A stretch of DNA of 64,000 nucleotides from Candidatus Uhrbacteria bacterium (GCA_003576745.1 QEVR01000001.1:62001-126000), one strand, 5' to 3'. Shown: positions 28,059-37,335, numbered from the stretch's first letter. A program made the numbers and translations. The notes: a model not told the origin generated them from the letters alone.

Positions 28059-28157
28059 GGGTAAGGCTGGACGATGAAAACCACCAACCAATAACCAAAA
28101 ACTATCAACCAATAAAAAATACCGGCCGGGGAGTCAGATGAATGTCTGTCTCAACCC
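28059..28157 (-). repeat. 99-bp direct repeat, copy at the 3' end of cassette gene A
   Basis: This 99-bp sequence is identical to 29298-29396. It contains an AT-rich block with repeated ccaaccaataacc words and the CCGGCCGG palindrome. It covers the last codons and the stop of gene A, whereas the other copy lies 55 nt beyond the stop of gene B. Confidence 0.95.
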
Positions 28158-28956
28158 CCTCTGCCGGACCAGAGAGGTCAGGCATGGGAATGCCCACGCG
28201 CACGCTCAGGTCTTTGAGAACCCTCGCGTACCACGTGATGCTGGAGTTGCGTCCCCCTGCATTGTTCGGGTAGGTCTCTTCGACCTTCGCCAAACACCAG
28301 GTGAGCAGGTCCAATGCGCCATCCATGCTGGTCTTTCCGGCCTTGTGCTCATTGAGCGCGATGCCGATCAGCTTGGAAATGGCGCCCCTTTGCGCGGCCG
28401 GCCATGCACGATCGACGTCGAAGGTTTTGCCTTCCGCCCGAGCCTGGTCCGCGTACCGTTCCAGGTTTGACACCGTGAAGCGCTGGAGCAGCCGATCGGC
28501 CTGTGCGACGTTGAGCGCGGGCCTTTTGGGTTTCGCGTCCATGACGTGCATGCGAACCAGAGCAGCCCCTTCTTCGGTAACCGGAGCGGCGTCGGTGACG
28601 CGTTCGATCCAGCGAGCCGCGGACTTCCAGGCTTCGAAGGCTGGGAATTTTTGTCCAGTCTCATTCCGTCCCTCTAGGTTGTTCGTCAGGGCGATGTCGA
28701 AGCGCTTGCAGAGCTCCATGACCTTGCGGTCGGGGAGCGGCACGGGTTTGGGCGAAGGTTCGGGCTTCACCGGATCCGTCGCTTCGGCAACCGGCTCCGT
28801 GGCTGGCGGAGGTTCGGACTTGGAGAGGATTCGTGCCAGCTCCGGACAGCGAGCGGCGCGTTCGGTATTCCGCTTGCGGATCATTGCCATCTGCTCATCA
28901 CAGGAAGCGAACTCGAGGCCGGCCAGAGCGCGCGAGGTGTAGGTGGAAGTATTCAT
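28105..28956 (-). CDS. Cassette gene A: unknown 283-residue protein
   Basis: The protein is soluble and mostly helical, with a Pro/Glu/Ala-rich linker at residues about 45-75 and a folded part (residues 80-270) rich in Trp, Arg and Ala. It has no signal peptide. I recognise no family. The start ATG at 28954-28956 has a GGAGAA Shine-Dalgarno 8 nt upstream, a leader of about 100 nt and a TTGACA-17-TATAGT promoter. The last residues (PRPVFFIG) are encoded by the 99-bp repeat, so the C-terminus may have been replaced. Gene B on the same strand has the same control signals. Confidence 0.75.
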   Translation of the reverse strand: MNTSTYTSRALAGLEFASCDEQMAMIRKRNTERAARCPELARILSKSEPPPATEPVAEATDPVKPEPSPKPVPLPDRKVMELCKRFDIALTNNLEGRNETGQKFPAFEAWKSAARWIERVTDAAPVTEEGAALVRMHVMDAKPKRPALNVAQADRLLQRFTVSNLERYADQARAEGKTFDVDRAWPAAQRGAISKLIGIALNEHKAGKTSMDGALDLLTWCLAKVEETYPNNAGGRNSSITWYARVLKDLSVRVGIPMPDLSGPAEGVETDIHLTPRPVFFIG

Positions 28957-29066
28957 TGTGAAGGTTCTCCCTTGATCATTGCGGGTGCGTTCTCCCGCAG
29001 TTTTCTGTTGCGTTTTGTGCGAACGATAAGGGTTCGGCGTATTCCGTTTCCATTATCGAACAAAAT

Positions 29067-29095
29067 ACTATAGCAGAAATTGAGTATCTTGTCAA
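29067..29095 (-). promoter_or_regulatory. Promoter of cassette gene A
   Basis: On the minus strand TTGACA (29090-29095), 17 nt, then TATAGT (29067-29072) preceded by TGC. Apart from a few spacer bases it matches the gene B promoter at 30983-31011. Confidence 0.9.
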
Positions 29096-29100
29096 GGATG

Positions 29101-29243
29101 CTTTACATGAAAAAACAGCCTTTTGGCTGGGTTGAGGGAAAGTTTTTGGTTATAGGATGGTTGTTATTGGTAAGTGGTTATTGGTTGGTAGTTAGGGGAA
29201 TATATAACATTTGCCACCAGATAAGTTCATTTCTCATGTAAAG
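29101..29243. repeat. 143-bp segment bounded by 10-bp inverted repeats
   Basis: CTTTACATGA at 29101-29110 is exactly inverted at 29234-29243, and three A residues can extend the match imperfectly. The inside is AT-rich with repeated ggttattggt words and no reading frame. There is no obvious target-site duplication. The remainder of the 28957-29451 gap holds the gene A leader, its promoter and the 99-bp repeat. Confidence 0.5.
29110..29129 (-). terminator. Likely terminator of cassette gene B
   Basis: On the minus strand CAGCC-aaaa-GGCTG is followed by six T residues. The stem is short, but it lies between gene B and the gene A promoter and would insulate A from read-through. Confidence 0.55.
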
Positions 29244-29297
29244 AAAGGGAAGAATCGGGCATGGTTTGATGGTAGTTATTGGTTCAGGGCCAACCTC

Positions 29298-29396
29298 GGG
29301 TAAGGCTGGACGATGAAAACCACCAACCAATAACCAAAAACTATCAACCAATAAAAAATACCGGCCGGGGAGTCAGATGAATGTCTGTCTCAACCC
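29298..29396 (-). repeat. 99-bp direct repeat, copy downstream of cassette gene B
   Basis: Identical over 99 bp to 28059-28157. Here it lies in the 3' untranslated region of gene B, between the stop at 29452 and the terminator near 29110. Confidence 0.95.
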
Positions 29397-29451
29397 GGCG
29401 AGCCTCGAGCCTGTCTCACGACAGTCTCTCAGGTGTAGTGGGTGGCTAGAG

Positions 29452-30876
29452 CTAGCCCTTCTTTTTGCCGCCTTTGTTCTTGCCCTTGCCGCCCTTCTCC
29501 TTGGCCGCCTTCTGCGCCTGCCTTTCGCGATGCCGCTTGCGCGACTCCGCGGGCGTTTCCACGAGGCTCCTGGGGAGCTCGCGGGATGCCTTGGCCGACG
29601 CCTCGGCGCGGCGGATGCGCTCAGCCTTGTTTGCAGCCTCGCGTTCCGCATCTTGCGCGGCTTTCTGCGCAAGGAGCTCGTCGAGCTCGCCGCGCAGCCT
29701 CGCGAATTCCTCCGCGAACGGAATGAGGAGATCGTTCTCCTTTCCGTTCATGAAGGTTCCGCTCTGGCGCAGGGCAATTTCGAGCGTCCGCAGGCGGGCC
29801 TTGAGCTCGGCGATCCTGCGATCGTCGTCGTTCATGACCGGCTTCGGCTCGACCGCGCGGGGCGGTTCTGCCTGAACGTGGACGACGTTCGTTCGCGACT
29901 GGAAGCGGTTGCCCTGTGGCTTGTGAGCCTTGGGCTGGAGCTTGCGCTGAGCGTACTCGATCTTTGAGTCCATCCAGCGCTTCGCTTCCGCCTCCGCTTC
30001 CCCGACCTCGGCGAGCGTGGTGGGCCTGCCGAGGATCGGTGCCTTGAAGTGTCTCATCACCTCATCCTCGATCAGGGTCATGATCTCGGACTTTTCCTGT
30101 GCCGTGAGCTTGATGCTCTCGACGCAGCGATGGATGAAGGCCTGGGCGCAGGCCAGGCGCTTGTCGGCGCCGATGTCGGCGAAGGCGCGGCGGACCTCTT
30201 CCAGCGGAGACAGGACAGAGATGACCTTCTTGCCTCCGTCTTTCGGGGGCTTCTGCTCCTTGGGCGGCGGCAGACAGGCATTTGCGGCCGCGAGGAGCGT
30301 TTCACGCTCCTTCGCATTCGTGATACGGAGCGAGTCGCGCCAGATGGCGCTCTTCACCCAGTTCACGGACGCACGGACCGCCTCGCGGGGCTTAGCTCCC
30401 CGCTCTTCCTCCTTCTTCGCGCGTTTCGCGACCAAGTCGCTCACGCGCTCGACGGTGAAGGGCGGATGCGCCGTGGCCTCCACGGCGCTGATGTAGTCGC
30501 GCAGGGGCTTGCGGTCCGCGTGGCTCGGCAAGGACGAATCCTCGTCGACCAAATTCCGCATCCACCTGCAGGCCCGCAACGCGGCAGAGCCGTAGGGCAT
30601 GCCGCGCTCCATGTTCTTGAGCGTGGCTCCCATGAGCCGATGGCTCAGGTTGCCCTGCGTCAATCCGTGGTCCCTCTTCTGCTGTCGGCGCTTCATGTCC
30701 TCGGCCACCGCCTTCGCGGCCGCCGTTGCCATGTCCTCGGCCTTCTTGGCCTCGGGCACGATCTCGGTCTCCTTGGGCAGGGACGAGACGTGGACCAGCG
30801 GGGGCATCTGAATCCCGAAGAGAGACTTCGAGGTCGTGTACGAAACGAAACCGGTGCTGTTCTGGTTGTTTTCCAT
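29452..30876 (-). CDS. Cassette gene B: unknown 474-residue basic protein
   Basis: The protein is soluble, strongly charged and probably helical or coiled-coil through much of its length. From about residue 330 it is Arg/Ala/Glu-rich (AELKARLRTLEIALRQSG), and it ends in a Lys/Gly tail (KGGKGKNKGGKKKG) that could bind nucleic acid. No signal peptide or membrane segment is seen. I chose the ATG at 30874-30876 because GGAGAA lies 6 nt upstream; an open frame extends to 31035 but passes through the promoter at 30983-31011. I recognise no family. It shares promoter, Shine-Dalgarno block, leader length and 99-bp 3' repeat with gene A. Confidence 0.75.
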   Translation of the reverse strand: MENNQNSTGFVSYTTSKSLFGIQMPPLVHVSSLPKETEIVPEAKKAEDMATAAAKAVAEDMKRRQQKRDHGLTQGNLSHRLMGATLKNMERGMPYGSAALRACRWMRNLVDEDSSLPSHADRKPLRDYISAVEATAHPPFTVERVSDLVAKRAKKEEERGAKPREAVRASVNWVKSAIWRDSLRITNAKERETLLAAANACLPPPKEQKPPKDGGKKVISVLSPLEEVRRAFADIGADKRLACAQAFIHRCVESIKLTAQEKSEIMTLIEDEVMRHFKAPILGRPTTLAEVGEAEAEAKRWMDSKIEYAQRKLQPKAHKPQGNRFQSRTNVVHVQAEPPRAVEPKPVMNDDDRRIAELKARLRTLEIALRQSGTFMNGKENDLLIPFAEEFARLRGELDELLAQKAAQDAEREAANKAERIRRAEASAKASRELPRSLVETPAESRKRHRERQAQKAAKEKGGKGKNKGGKKKG

Positions 30877-30982
30877 TGTCTCTTCTCCCGCCCGATGAAG
30901 GGCTTTTTGTCCCAGTGGGACTTTTGATGGTGCGCGCCATCCCCGAAAGTATCCCCTATGGATTCTCCGAGTTTGACCGGAA

Positions 30983-31011
30983 AATATAGCAGATATTTGA
31001 CATCTTGTCAA
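30983..31011 (-). promoter_or_regulatory. Promoter of cassette gene B
   Basis: On the minus strand TTGACA (31006-31011), 17 nt, then TATATT (30983-30988) preceded by TGC. The core matches the gene A promoter, including the AAGAT after the -35 and TCTGC before the -10. Confidence 0.9.
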
Positions 31012-31033
31012 GATAGCTTGACGTTTCTTTTTC

Positions 31034-31053
31034 AAAAAAGGCTTATATAAGCC
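31034..31053 (-). terminator. Terminator-like hairpin upstream of the gene B promoter
   Basis: GGCTTATATAAGCC followed on the minus strand by six T residues. It occupies the same place relative to promoter B as the hairpin near 29110 does relative to promoter A. Confidence 0.55.
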
Positions 31054-31199
31054 AAATTTTTATATATGGCATTTCGTTTTTCTGTAACGAAAGCAATTGA
31101 CACACGGGAATGGATATTTTTGAATTCTTTTTTCAGAGGCCTGATTTTTCAGCTTTTCCTAGCCATGATTTTGGCATTGAGACATCCACATATTTGCTC

Positions 31200-31228
31200 T
31201 TGACGGATACGGGGGAATCAAGTACTTT
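31200..31228 (+). promoter_or_regulatory. Likely 16S rRNA promoter and leader start
   Basis: TTGACG (31200-31205), 17 nt, TACTTT (31223-31228). Between this and the 16S gene is about 280 nt of leader with several hairpins (for example CCTCA/TGAGG near 31245 and ATCCCG/CGGGAT near 31495) and no convincing gene. The AT-rich stretch at 31054-31199 has no other feature I can support. Confidence 0.5.
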
Positions 31229-31510
31229 TCCACCACCTCAGATTATTGATTGAGGCGTGATGTTCCCTGGAAGGGGAGGATCACATCACAAGGAGAGAAG
31301 GAGTCCCGGGAGCACCGGGATTTCATCGTCTCAAAATGGGATGCGTTGCGCGGATTGCGCTATGCGCAAAACCGCTCCGCAGACCGCAATCGCTATTTGG
31401 ACAATCAAAGAGTGATCGCATGATCCGTGTGTGTCCTCCGAAGTCCCGTCAATGGGACGGAGGAGGAACTATTCTGGTTCTGACAGATATCCCGGTTATA
31501 CGGGATGTTC

Positions 31511-33012
<1,502 letters not shown>

Positions 33013-33164
33013 AGGGAGATATCACCCTTATCTGCCGCCAGGCAGGCAAGGGTCACCCAAGGTCGATTTCCCGACTCCGGTCGGGAATGACTTCTCGGTC
33101 ATGTGCCGAGAGCAAACAATCAGCGCGGATCGCGATCACTTTTTGACTGTCCAATCAATCAAGG

Positions 33165-33187
33165 ACATCCCTTTGGGGGTGTTTTTG
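33165..33187 (+). terminator. Terminator of the 16S transcript
   Basis: ACATCCC pairs with GGGGTGT (one T-G) around a TTTG loop and is followed by TTTTTG. It lies 150 nt after the 16S 3' end and supports a single-gene transcript. Confidence 0.75.
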
Positions 33188-33194
33188 TTTATGA

Positions 33195-33400
33195 CGAGAA
33201 TGATGAGTCATGCACCATGTGGCTTGAGGGATGCGGGAAGTTGCGTAGGACGTCGTTGCGTGGTTGCGTAGGTCATGCGCCATGCGCCATGAGACATGCG
33301 CCCCGTAACCCGAACCCCGTAACCAATAACCGGTAACCCAAACCCCGAACCCCGTTCCCTTTGCCCTTTGCCCTCTTTTCCCAATTACCAACCCCTGCAT
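33195..33400 (+). repeat. Intergenic mosaic word repeat, copy 5 (upstream of the response regulator)
   Basis: It contains gttgcgtaggacgtcgttgcg, repeated catgcgccatgcgccatg, cccgtaacccgaaccccgta, accaataaccggtaaccc and ttccctttgccctttgccc. The GGGGAG hairpin is missing. Confidence 0.8.
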
Positions 33401-33404
33401 ACCG

Positions 33405-33433
33405 TTGACAATCCGGCTGTTTTCGACTATGAT
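33405..33433 (+). promoter_or_regulatory. Promoter of the response regulator
   Basis: TTGACA (33405-33410), 17 nt, TATGAT (33428-33433). It follows directly after the mosaic repeat copy 5. Confidence 0.85.
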
Positions 33434-33480
33434 GCACTGTTCGTGCACATTTTTCTTCAAAAGAAAGGAGCCTATTCGGC

Positions 33481-33897
33481 ATGCAAAAAATTCTCATGCT
33501 CGTTGATGACGAACAACTGATACTTCGGGCGACGATTCGACATCTGCAACGCGCATTTCCCGTAGCCGCGAACAACTATGCGTTGCTCGCCTTCGATGAC
33601 GCGGCGTCGGCGCTCATGAGCGCCAGGGCGAATCCCCAGAGTGTATACTTCGTGATTACGGACGGACACATGCCGGGGATGGATGGCATCGATTTCGTGC
33701 GGCTTCTCATGCAGGATCTCGGTGGCCAGGTGCGGTTCTGCTACCTCTGTACGAGCGATGAAGAGTTCGCCAATGAGGCCACCGCCGCCTTCGATGCATC
33801 CTCCATCCGGGCACAGGCTGTGCACGGCAAGCTGGTCACGGCCAAAGAGTGGCCGGATATCCTCGAGCGCATTCGGTCATTCCTTTCGGAGTCCTGA
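33481..33897 (+). CDS. Receiver-domain-only response regulator
   Basis: The 138-residue protein is a single CheY-like receiver domain with acidic residues in LMLVDDEQ (residues about 6-12), the phosphoacceptor Asp in VITDGHMPGMDG (about residue 60) and a switch region around LCTSDEE. The conserved Lys is expected in VHGKLV near residue 119. There is no output domain. An AAAGGAG Shine-Dalgarno precedes the ATG, and a strong promoter and terminator frame the gene, so it is an independent unit. No histidine kinase is in the window. Confidence 0.9.
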   Translation: MQKILMLVDDEQLILRATIRHLQRAFPVAANNYALLAFDDAASALMSARANPQSVYFVITDGHMPGMDGIDFVRLLMQDLGGQVRFCYLCTSDEEFANEATAAFDASSIRAQAVHGKLVTAKEWPDILERIRSFLSES

Positions 33898-33925
33898 TCC
33901 GGCAGCCCGCTCATTAAAAACTCAC

Positions 33926-33958
33926 CAAAAACGGCGTCCCTTCGGACGCCGTTTTTTT
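33926..33958 (+). terminator. Strong terminator of the response regulator
   Basis: AACGGCGTCC-cttc-GGACGCCGTT followed by T7. A-rich sequence on the other side may also make it work for the convergent methyltransferase gene. Confidence 0.9.
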
Positions 33959-33970
33959 CTCCGAGAAACA

Positions 33971-34519
33971 TTATGCCGCCTTCGGATTCTTACACACGTA
34001 GATGAACGCCGGCGGCACATTCAGCGGCGAGAATTTAATGGTCACGCTGTGAAAATTTTTTTCGAGCTCTCGTTTGGATACCAGGGAATATTGAATAGCC
34101 ACGAATACCCCTCCCGGATTCAGCTTTTGTTTGATGAGCTCAAGCAGATTCGCTTTCTTTTTTGCCTCCATGATGCTGAGCGGTATGCCGGAAATAATGG
34201 CGTCGTATGACCCGCCCTGCCGCAGTACGTCCTCTGCGTCTTTGATTTCCAAACGGATATTCGGATAATTTTTTTTGAAGGCTTTCGCGAGCTGCGGATC
34301 GATTTCAACGCTTGTGAGCCGCGACGAATCCGTAAGACGCAGAAGCAGCCCTTGCGTGATGGATCCGGTGCCGGCGCCGAGTTCCAGGACCGACCCCATA
34401 GGATCGATCGGAGAAGCCATGATGCGTGCGGTGGAAAGACTCGTTGGTAATACGGCCCCCACCGCAATGGGCGATGCGAGAAAACGCTTGAAGAATGTAA
34501 TCGGTTGCGGAGATGGCAT
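33971..34519 (-). CDS. SAM-dependent methyltransferase (phospholipid N-methyltransferase-like)
   Basis: The 182-residue protein begins with ITFFKRFLASPIAVGAVLPT, a pattern shared with PmtA-like phospholipid and RsmA-like methyltransferases. Motif I is VLELGAGTGSITQGLL (residues about 42-57), and an acidic VEIDPQLAK follows. The motif IV region reads AIISGIPLS in place of the NLPY of RsmA. Methylation of a lipid or other small substrate is likely but not shown. I chose the ATG at 34517-34519 because the longer frame overlaps tRNA-Val. The tRNA lies 38 nt upstream and may share its transcript. Confidence 0.75.
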   Translation of the reverse strand: MPSPQPITFFKRFLASPIAVGAVLPTSLSTARIMASPIDPMGSVLELGAGTGSITQGLLLRLTDSSRLTSVEIDPQLAKAFKKNYPNIRLEIKDAEDVLRQGGSYDAIISGIPLSIMEAKKKANLLELIKQKLNPGGVFVAIQYSLVSKRELEKNFHSVTIKFSPLNVPPAFIYVCKNPKAA

Positions 34520-34556
34520 AGAAACGCGCCTACCGGGTTTTTCCCGGTCGTCGCGA

Positions 34557-34633
34557 TGGTGCACGCACCTGGACTCGAACCAGGGACCTTCACAATGTCA
34601 ATGTGACGCTCTAACCAACTGAGCTATGCGTGC
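34557..34633 (-). tRNA. tRNA-Val (anticodon GAC)
   Basis: The 7-bp acceptor stem pairs GCACGCA with TGCGTGC. The D arm is GCTCAGTTGGTTAGAGC, the anticodon stem-loop TCACA-TTGACAT-TGTGA gives anticodon GAC, and the T arm is CCTGG-TTCGAGT-CCAGG. CCA is encoded. It is located just upstream of the methyltransferase gene on the same strand. Confidence 0.97.
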
Positions 34634-34926
34634 ATGGTGTCGTTTTGTTGAATGCGCGATCATTCGGGGCGCGGCGCTCTTCGTTTTCCGTCTGTTGCGG
34701 CAGGCGGGGGCAGGCAATCGACGGCGTCTCCGCAGAACATCGCAGTGTCGGGATGGGGGTGACGGGTCTGCGTCGGAAAGGCGGGGCTTGGCCGCTTCTA
34801 TGTTCGAGCTTTGGTGTTTGTAAACGCCGCGGCGGGATGGTAACCGCGGACGGGGGTTTCGTCAATGCTGTTTGGTTGTGCTATACTGTCGCTACGACAA
34901 TTAATTCTTATGACGTACTTTATTGT

Positions 34927-35313
34927 ATGACAGAAATAAAGAAAAAGACCTCACCCGGAAAGCGGACGCCTTCCCGAAAAGCGGGACACAGTCCTATGCC
35001 AGGTTCGACCTGCGGCCATTCGGGGTGCGAAGCGTCGTGCAAGGTCCGGTATTGCGGACCCACCTCCCACCCCATGTCGCATCATGCGGCGTCGGCGGCT
35101 TTCGGCGTAAAGCAGGTTTGGGCCGCTTCCGTTATTGCGGGCCTTGCCGTTGTGCTAACGGGATTCATCGCATTCAGTTCCGCGCAGGCGCATGAACAGC
35201 AGCAGGCGGATGCCCGTTCTCAAATTGTCCGTGGAGACATTCTTCGGGAGCTCAACCGCATCAACGAACGGCTGCAGACGCTCGAGGCATCCGTGCAAGC
35301 ATTGCAACAGTAG
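34927..35313 (+). CDS. Small membrane protein with Cys/His-rich N-terminus and coiled-coil tail
   Basis: The 128-residue protein has a Lys/Arg-rich start, then a Cys/His-rich stretch (STCGHSGCEASCKVRYCGP, residues about 28-46) that may bind a metal. One transmembrane segment follows (VWAASVIAGLAVVLTGFIAF, about residues 65-85), then a short amphipathic coiled coil (LRELNRINERLQTLEASV). A TGCTATACT extended -10 lies at 34879-34887. An ATG at 34910 leads to an immediate stop, so 34927 is used. The function is unknown. Confidence 0.65.
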   Translation: MTEIKKKTSPGKRTPSRKAGHSPMPGSTCGHSGCEASCKVRYCGPTSHPMSHHAASAAFGVKQVWAASVIAGLAVVLTGFIAFSSAQAHEQQQADARSQIVRGDILRELNRINERLQTLEASVQALQQ

Positions 35314-35397
35314 CTGGATTCTTTTTTCGCGAAAACAGAAAATCGGCCTTTTCCCGCGCTTTTTTTAACAAAATGGCCAGGTTGGAGTAGCATATGG

Positions 35398-35403
35398 TAT
35401 ACT
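35398..35403 (+). promoter_or_regulatory. Extended -10 promoter of the small RNA candidate
   Basis: TATACT preceded by TGG (TG at 35395-35396). The expected start is near 35410. No good -35 is present, as at other extended -10 promoters here. Confidence 0.6.
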
Positions 35404-35407
35404 GCCG

Positions 35408-35538
35408 TCACTCATCCCCGTGACCATGGGTGGGTCACAGGGGGCGGAATCCGGAGTCGGTGTCACCTGGCGAGGATGCCCGACTCGGCCGGATGCCGCC
35501 CTTTGTGGGCAAGAGTCCCGTTTCGCGGGACTCTTTTT
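35408..35538 (+). ncRNA. Structured small RNA candidate with own promoter and terminator
   Basis: Hairpin 1 pairs GTGACC (35420-35425) with GGTCAC (35433-35438). Hairpin 2 has three stacked helices: GGGCGG/CCGCCC, ATCCGG/CCGGAT and AGTCGG/CCGACT (outer arms 35442-35447 and 35496-35501), with a 3-nt bulge and a 19-nt apical loop. An intrinsic terminator follows: AGAGTCCCG-tttcg-CGGGACTCT and a T run. I do not recognise SRP RNA, 6S, tmRNA, RNase P or a known riboswitch in it. It could be a free small RNA or a regulator of the phosphatase gene 48 nt downstream. Confidence 0.7.
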
Positions 35539-35586
35539 CGTACAGCATGCGGTCTCCGAGAATCTTGTGTACCATAGATATCGGAT

Positions 35587-36129
35587 ATGCCATCAACATC
35601 CGCGCACTCGAAGAAGAAAAAAAGGTTTTTCGGTCTCGTGAACCGCGCTTCGGGCAAAGAGGGCGAATCACGCGCAGGCAAGGATCATGCGGTGATGGAT
35701 GTCAGCAGAATTACGGATCAGATATATGTCGGAACAAATGCCTGCTGTCAGATGCACTACGCGACCTTGCTTGTACGACGGGGGATTACCCATGACCTGT
35801 CCCTTGAAGGGGAGCGCGTCGATGCGCCGTATGGCGTGGACAGTTATTTGTGGCTTCCGACGCCGGATCACACGGCGCCGACAAACATGTCCTTTCGTCT
35901 TGGATTGAACTATATCGATACTGCCATCCGGAACGGCGGAAAAGTTTTCATCCACTGCACGAACGGCCACGGGCGGGCGCCTACCATGGCTGCCGCATGG
36001 TTTGTAAAAGAGGGGATGGGCGTGGATGATGCGATTTCCATTCTTCGAGAGGGGCGTCCGGAAATTCATATCGAGCCTGCACAGCGCAGAGCGCTCGTGT
36101 GGTGCAAGAAAACATTTCAGAAATTATAA
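35587..36129 (+). CDS. Dual-specificity protein phosphatase-like protein
   Basis: The 180-residue protein contains the Cys-phosphatase active-site loop HCTNGHGRAPT (around residues 122-132, matching HCxxGxxR[ST]) and an upstream general-acid Asp candidate in PTPDHTAP. The catalytic domain starts near VSRITDQIYVGTNA, after a basic, disordered N-terminus. Family members dephosphorylate Ser/Thr/Tyr residues or other phosphoesters. The gene follows the small RNA terminator, so its expression may need read-through or a separate promoter. Confidence 0.85.
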   Translation: MPSTSAHSKKKKRFFGLVNRASGKEGESRAGKDHAVMDVSRITDQIYVGTNACCQMHYATLLVRRGITHDLSLEGERVDAPYGVDSYLWLPTPDHTAPTNMSFRLGLNYIDTAIRNGGKVFIHCTNGHGRAPTMAAAWFVKEGMGVDDAISILREGRPEIHIEPAQRRALVWCKKTFQKL

Positions 36130-36183
36130 ACGGACGGATTGCTCCGCCCGTATGTTTGTCAGGGTTCCTTCGCGGAATCGTCG

Positions 36184-37335
36184 TTATCGTTTCAAGGCGG
36201 TAAGCTCTTTTTTCAGCGTTTCGATGACATGATTCATGGCTTCGAGAAGCGTTTGGCGGACCAGACAGGCTGTCGAGCGATTCGGCGTTCCGCTCGCGCC
36301 CAGCGGACGGCCAAGGTCATTCGCATTATACGGCGCTTTCGTTGCGATGGTGAGGCAGATGCCGTCCTTCTGCTCCGGCGTCTCATACAGCAGCACAATG
36401 ATTTGCGCTTGTGGCGCATAGGCGAGGAGCTCATCAATGACATCTTCCAGGGTGTCGGCGGACGTTCCTGCTTCCAGAAAATCCTTATGCGACAACGCCG
36501 TCCATACAAGTCCGAGGTTCCGGTCTTCCTGCAGGCGCGTGAGAGCACGCCCCCACAGCTTCAGCGTCCCGATGCTCCGCGTCCGCCAGAGCCCGTTCAC
36601 GATGTCCTCGCGTTTCGCGCCCATGGCCATGAGCTGGCTCGATGTCGCGAGCGTTTTCGGCGTCACGTTCGGTGTCCGGAAGCTCCGCGTTTTTGCGATC
36701 ATGCCGGCAAGAAGCGCGGTCGCAATGGGTTCGTCGATAAGCCGTCCGTTCCAGGCATTCATTAATTCATACAGCACTTCGGTGGTTGAGACGGCATTCA
36801 TGCTGACAAGATTCAGCTGTCCCCAATGTTCGTTTCCGGAGCTGTGATCAATGTTGATGACGGGCGTCCGGTACAAAAAATCGGCCTGCTCGCGCGCAAT
36901 GGATCCGAGAGATTTCCGATCCGGCGCATCTAGCGCGATCACCAGGTCATACCGGTCTTTTCCGTGATCGAATGACACGTCTTTCGGCGACCACTCCTTT
37001 TCCTTTGGCACCACCGTAATGTCGAGTTTGCCGTCTTTGACGTCATACATGAGTTCGTCGAGGGCAACCTCGCTCACGTCGAGGGCGATATGAAATGAAC
37101 GCATGGCTCCCGTAGACGGCCGGATGTTTTCAAGGCCGCTTATAAAAGAAGGGGATCGCTTCATGTCAAAACCCGGGATCACGATATCTGCGGGTTTCCC
37201 TTGTTTCTTTAAATACATCGAACACGCCGCGGCCGAAGCGATGGTATCGACCGTGGGATGTTCGCGCGTGATCACCAGAATACGGGTTGCCCGTGCGATG
37301 ATTTCCTGCGCCTGTTGAATGGGAGAGAGAGACAT
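36184..37335 (-). CDS. DHH-like phosphoesterase (NrnA type) with altered catalytic motifs
   Basis: The 383-residue protein has the NrnA/RecJ-like layout with an N-terminal DHH domain (residues 1-190) and a C-terminal DHHA1-like domain ending in a GASGTPNRSTACLV region. Members hydrolyse nanoRNA or pAp. Two motifs deviate: motif I, normally HxxPDGDAxGS, reads EHPTVDTIAS, and the DHH motif reads IDHSSGNEHWG. It may be a low-activity or non-catalytic variant. The ATG at 37333-37335 is used because the TTGACA-17-TACGCT promoter lies upstream. Confidence 0.75.
   Translation of the reverse strand: MSLSPIQQAQEIIARATRILVITREHPTVDTIASAAACSMYLKKQGKPADIVIPGFDMKRSPSFISGLENIRPSTGAMRSFHIALDVSEVALDELMYDVKDGKLDITVVPKEKEWSPKDVSFDHGKDRYDLVIALDAPDRKSLGSIAREQADFLYRTPVINIDHSSGNEHWGQLNLVSMNAVSTTEVLYELMNAWNGRLIDEPIATALLAGMIAKTRSFRTPNVTPKTLATSSQLMAMGAKREDIVNGLWRTRSIGTLKLWGRALTRLQEDRNLGLVWTALSHKDFLEAGTSADTLEDVIDELLAYAPQAQIIVLLYETPEQKDGICLTIATKAPYNANDLGRPLGASGTPNRSTACLVRQTLLEAMNHVIETLKKELTALKR

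Noticed and set aside
28059-28157. 99-bp repeat as a classical terminator
   Set aside because: CCGGCCGG is a loopless palindrome and the T-rich part is interrupted; a proper hairpin plus T run is not formed.
29101-29243. Complete insertion sequence
   Set aside because: There is no transposase reading frame and no target-site duplication.
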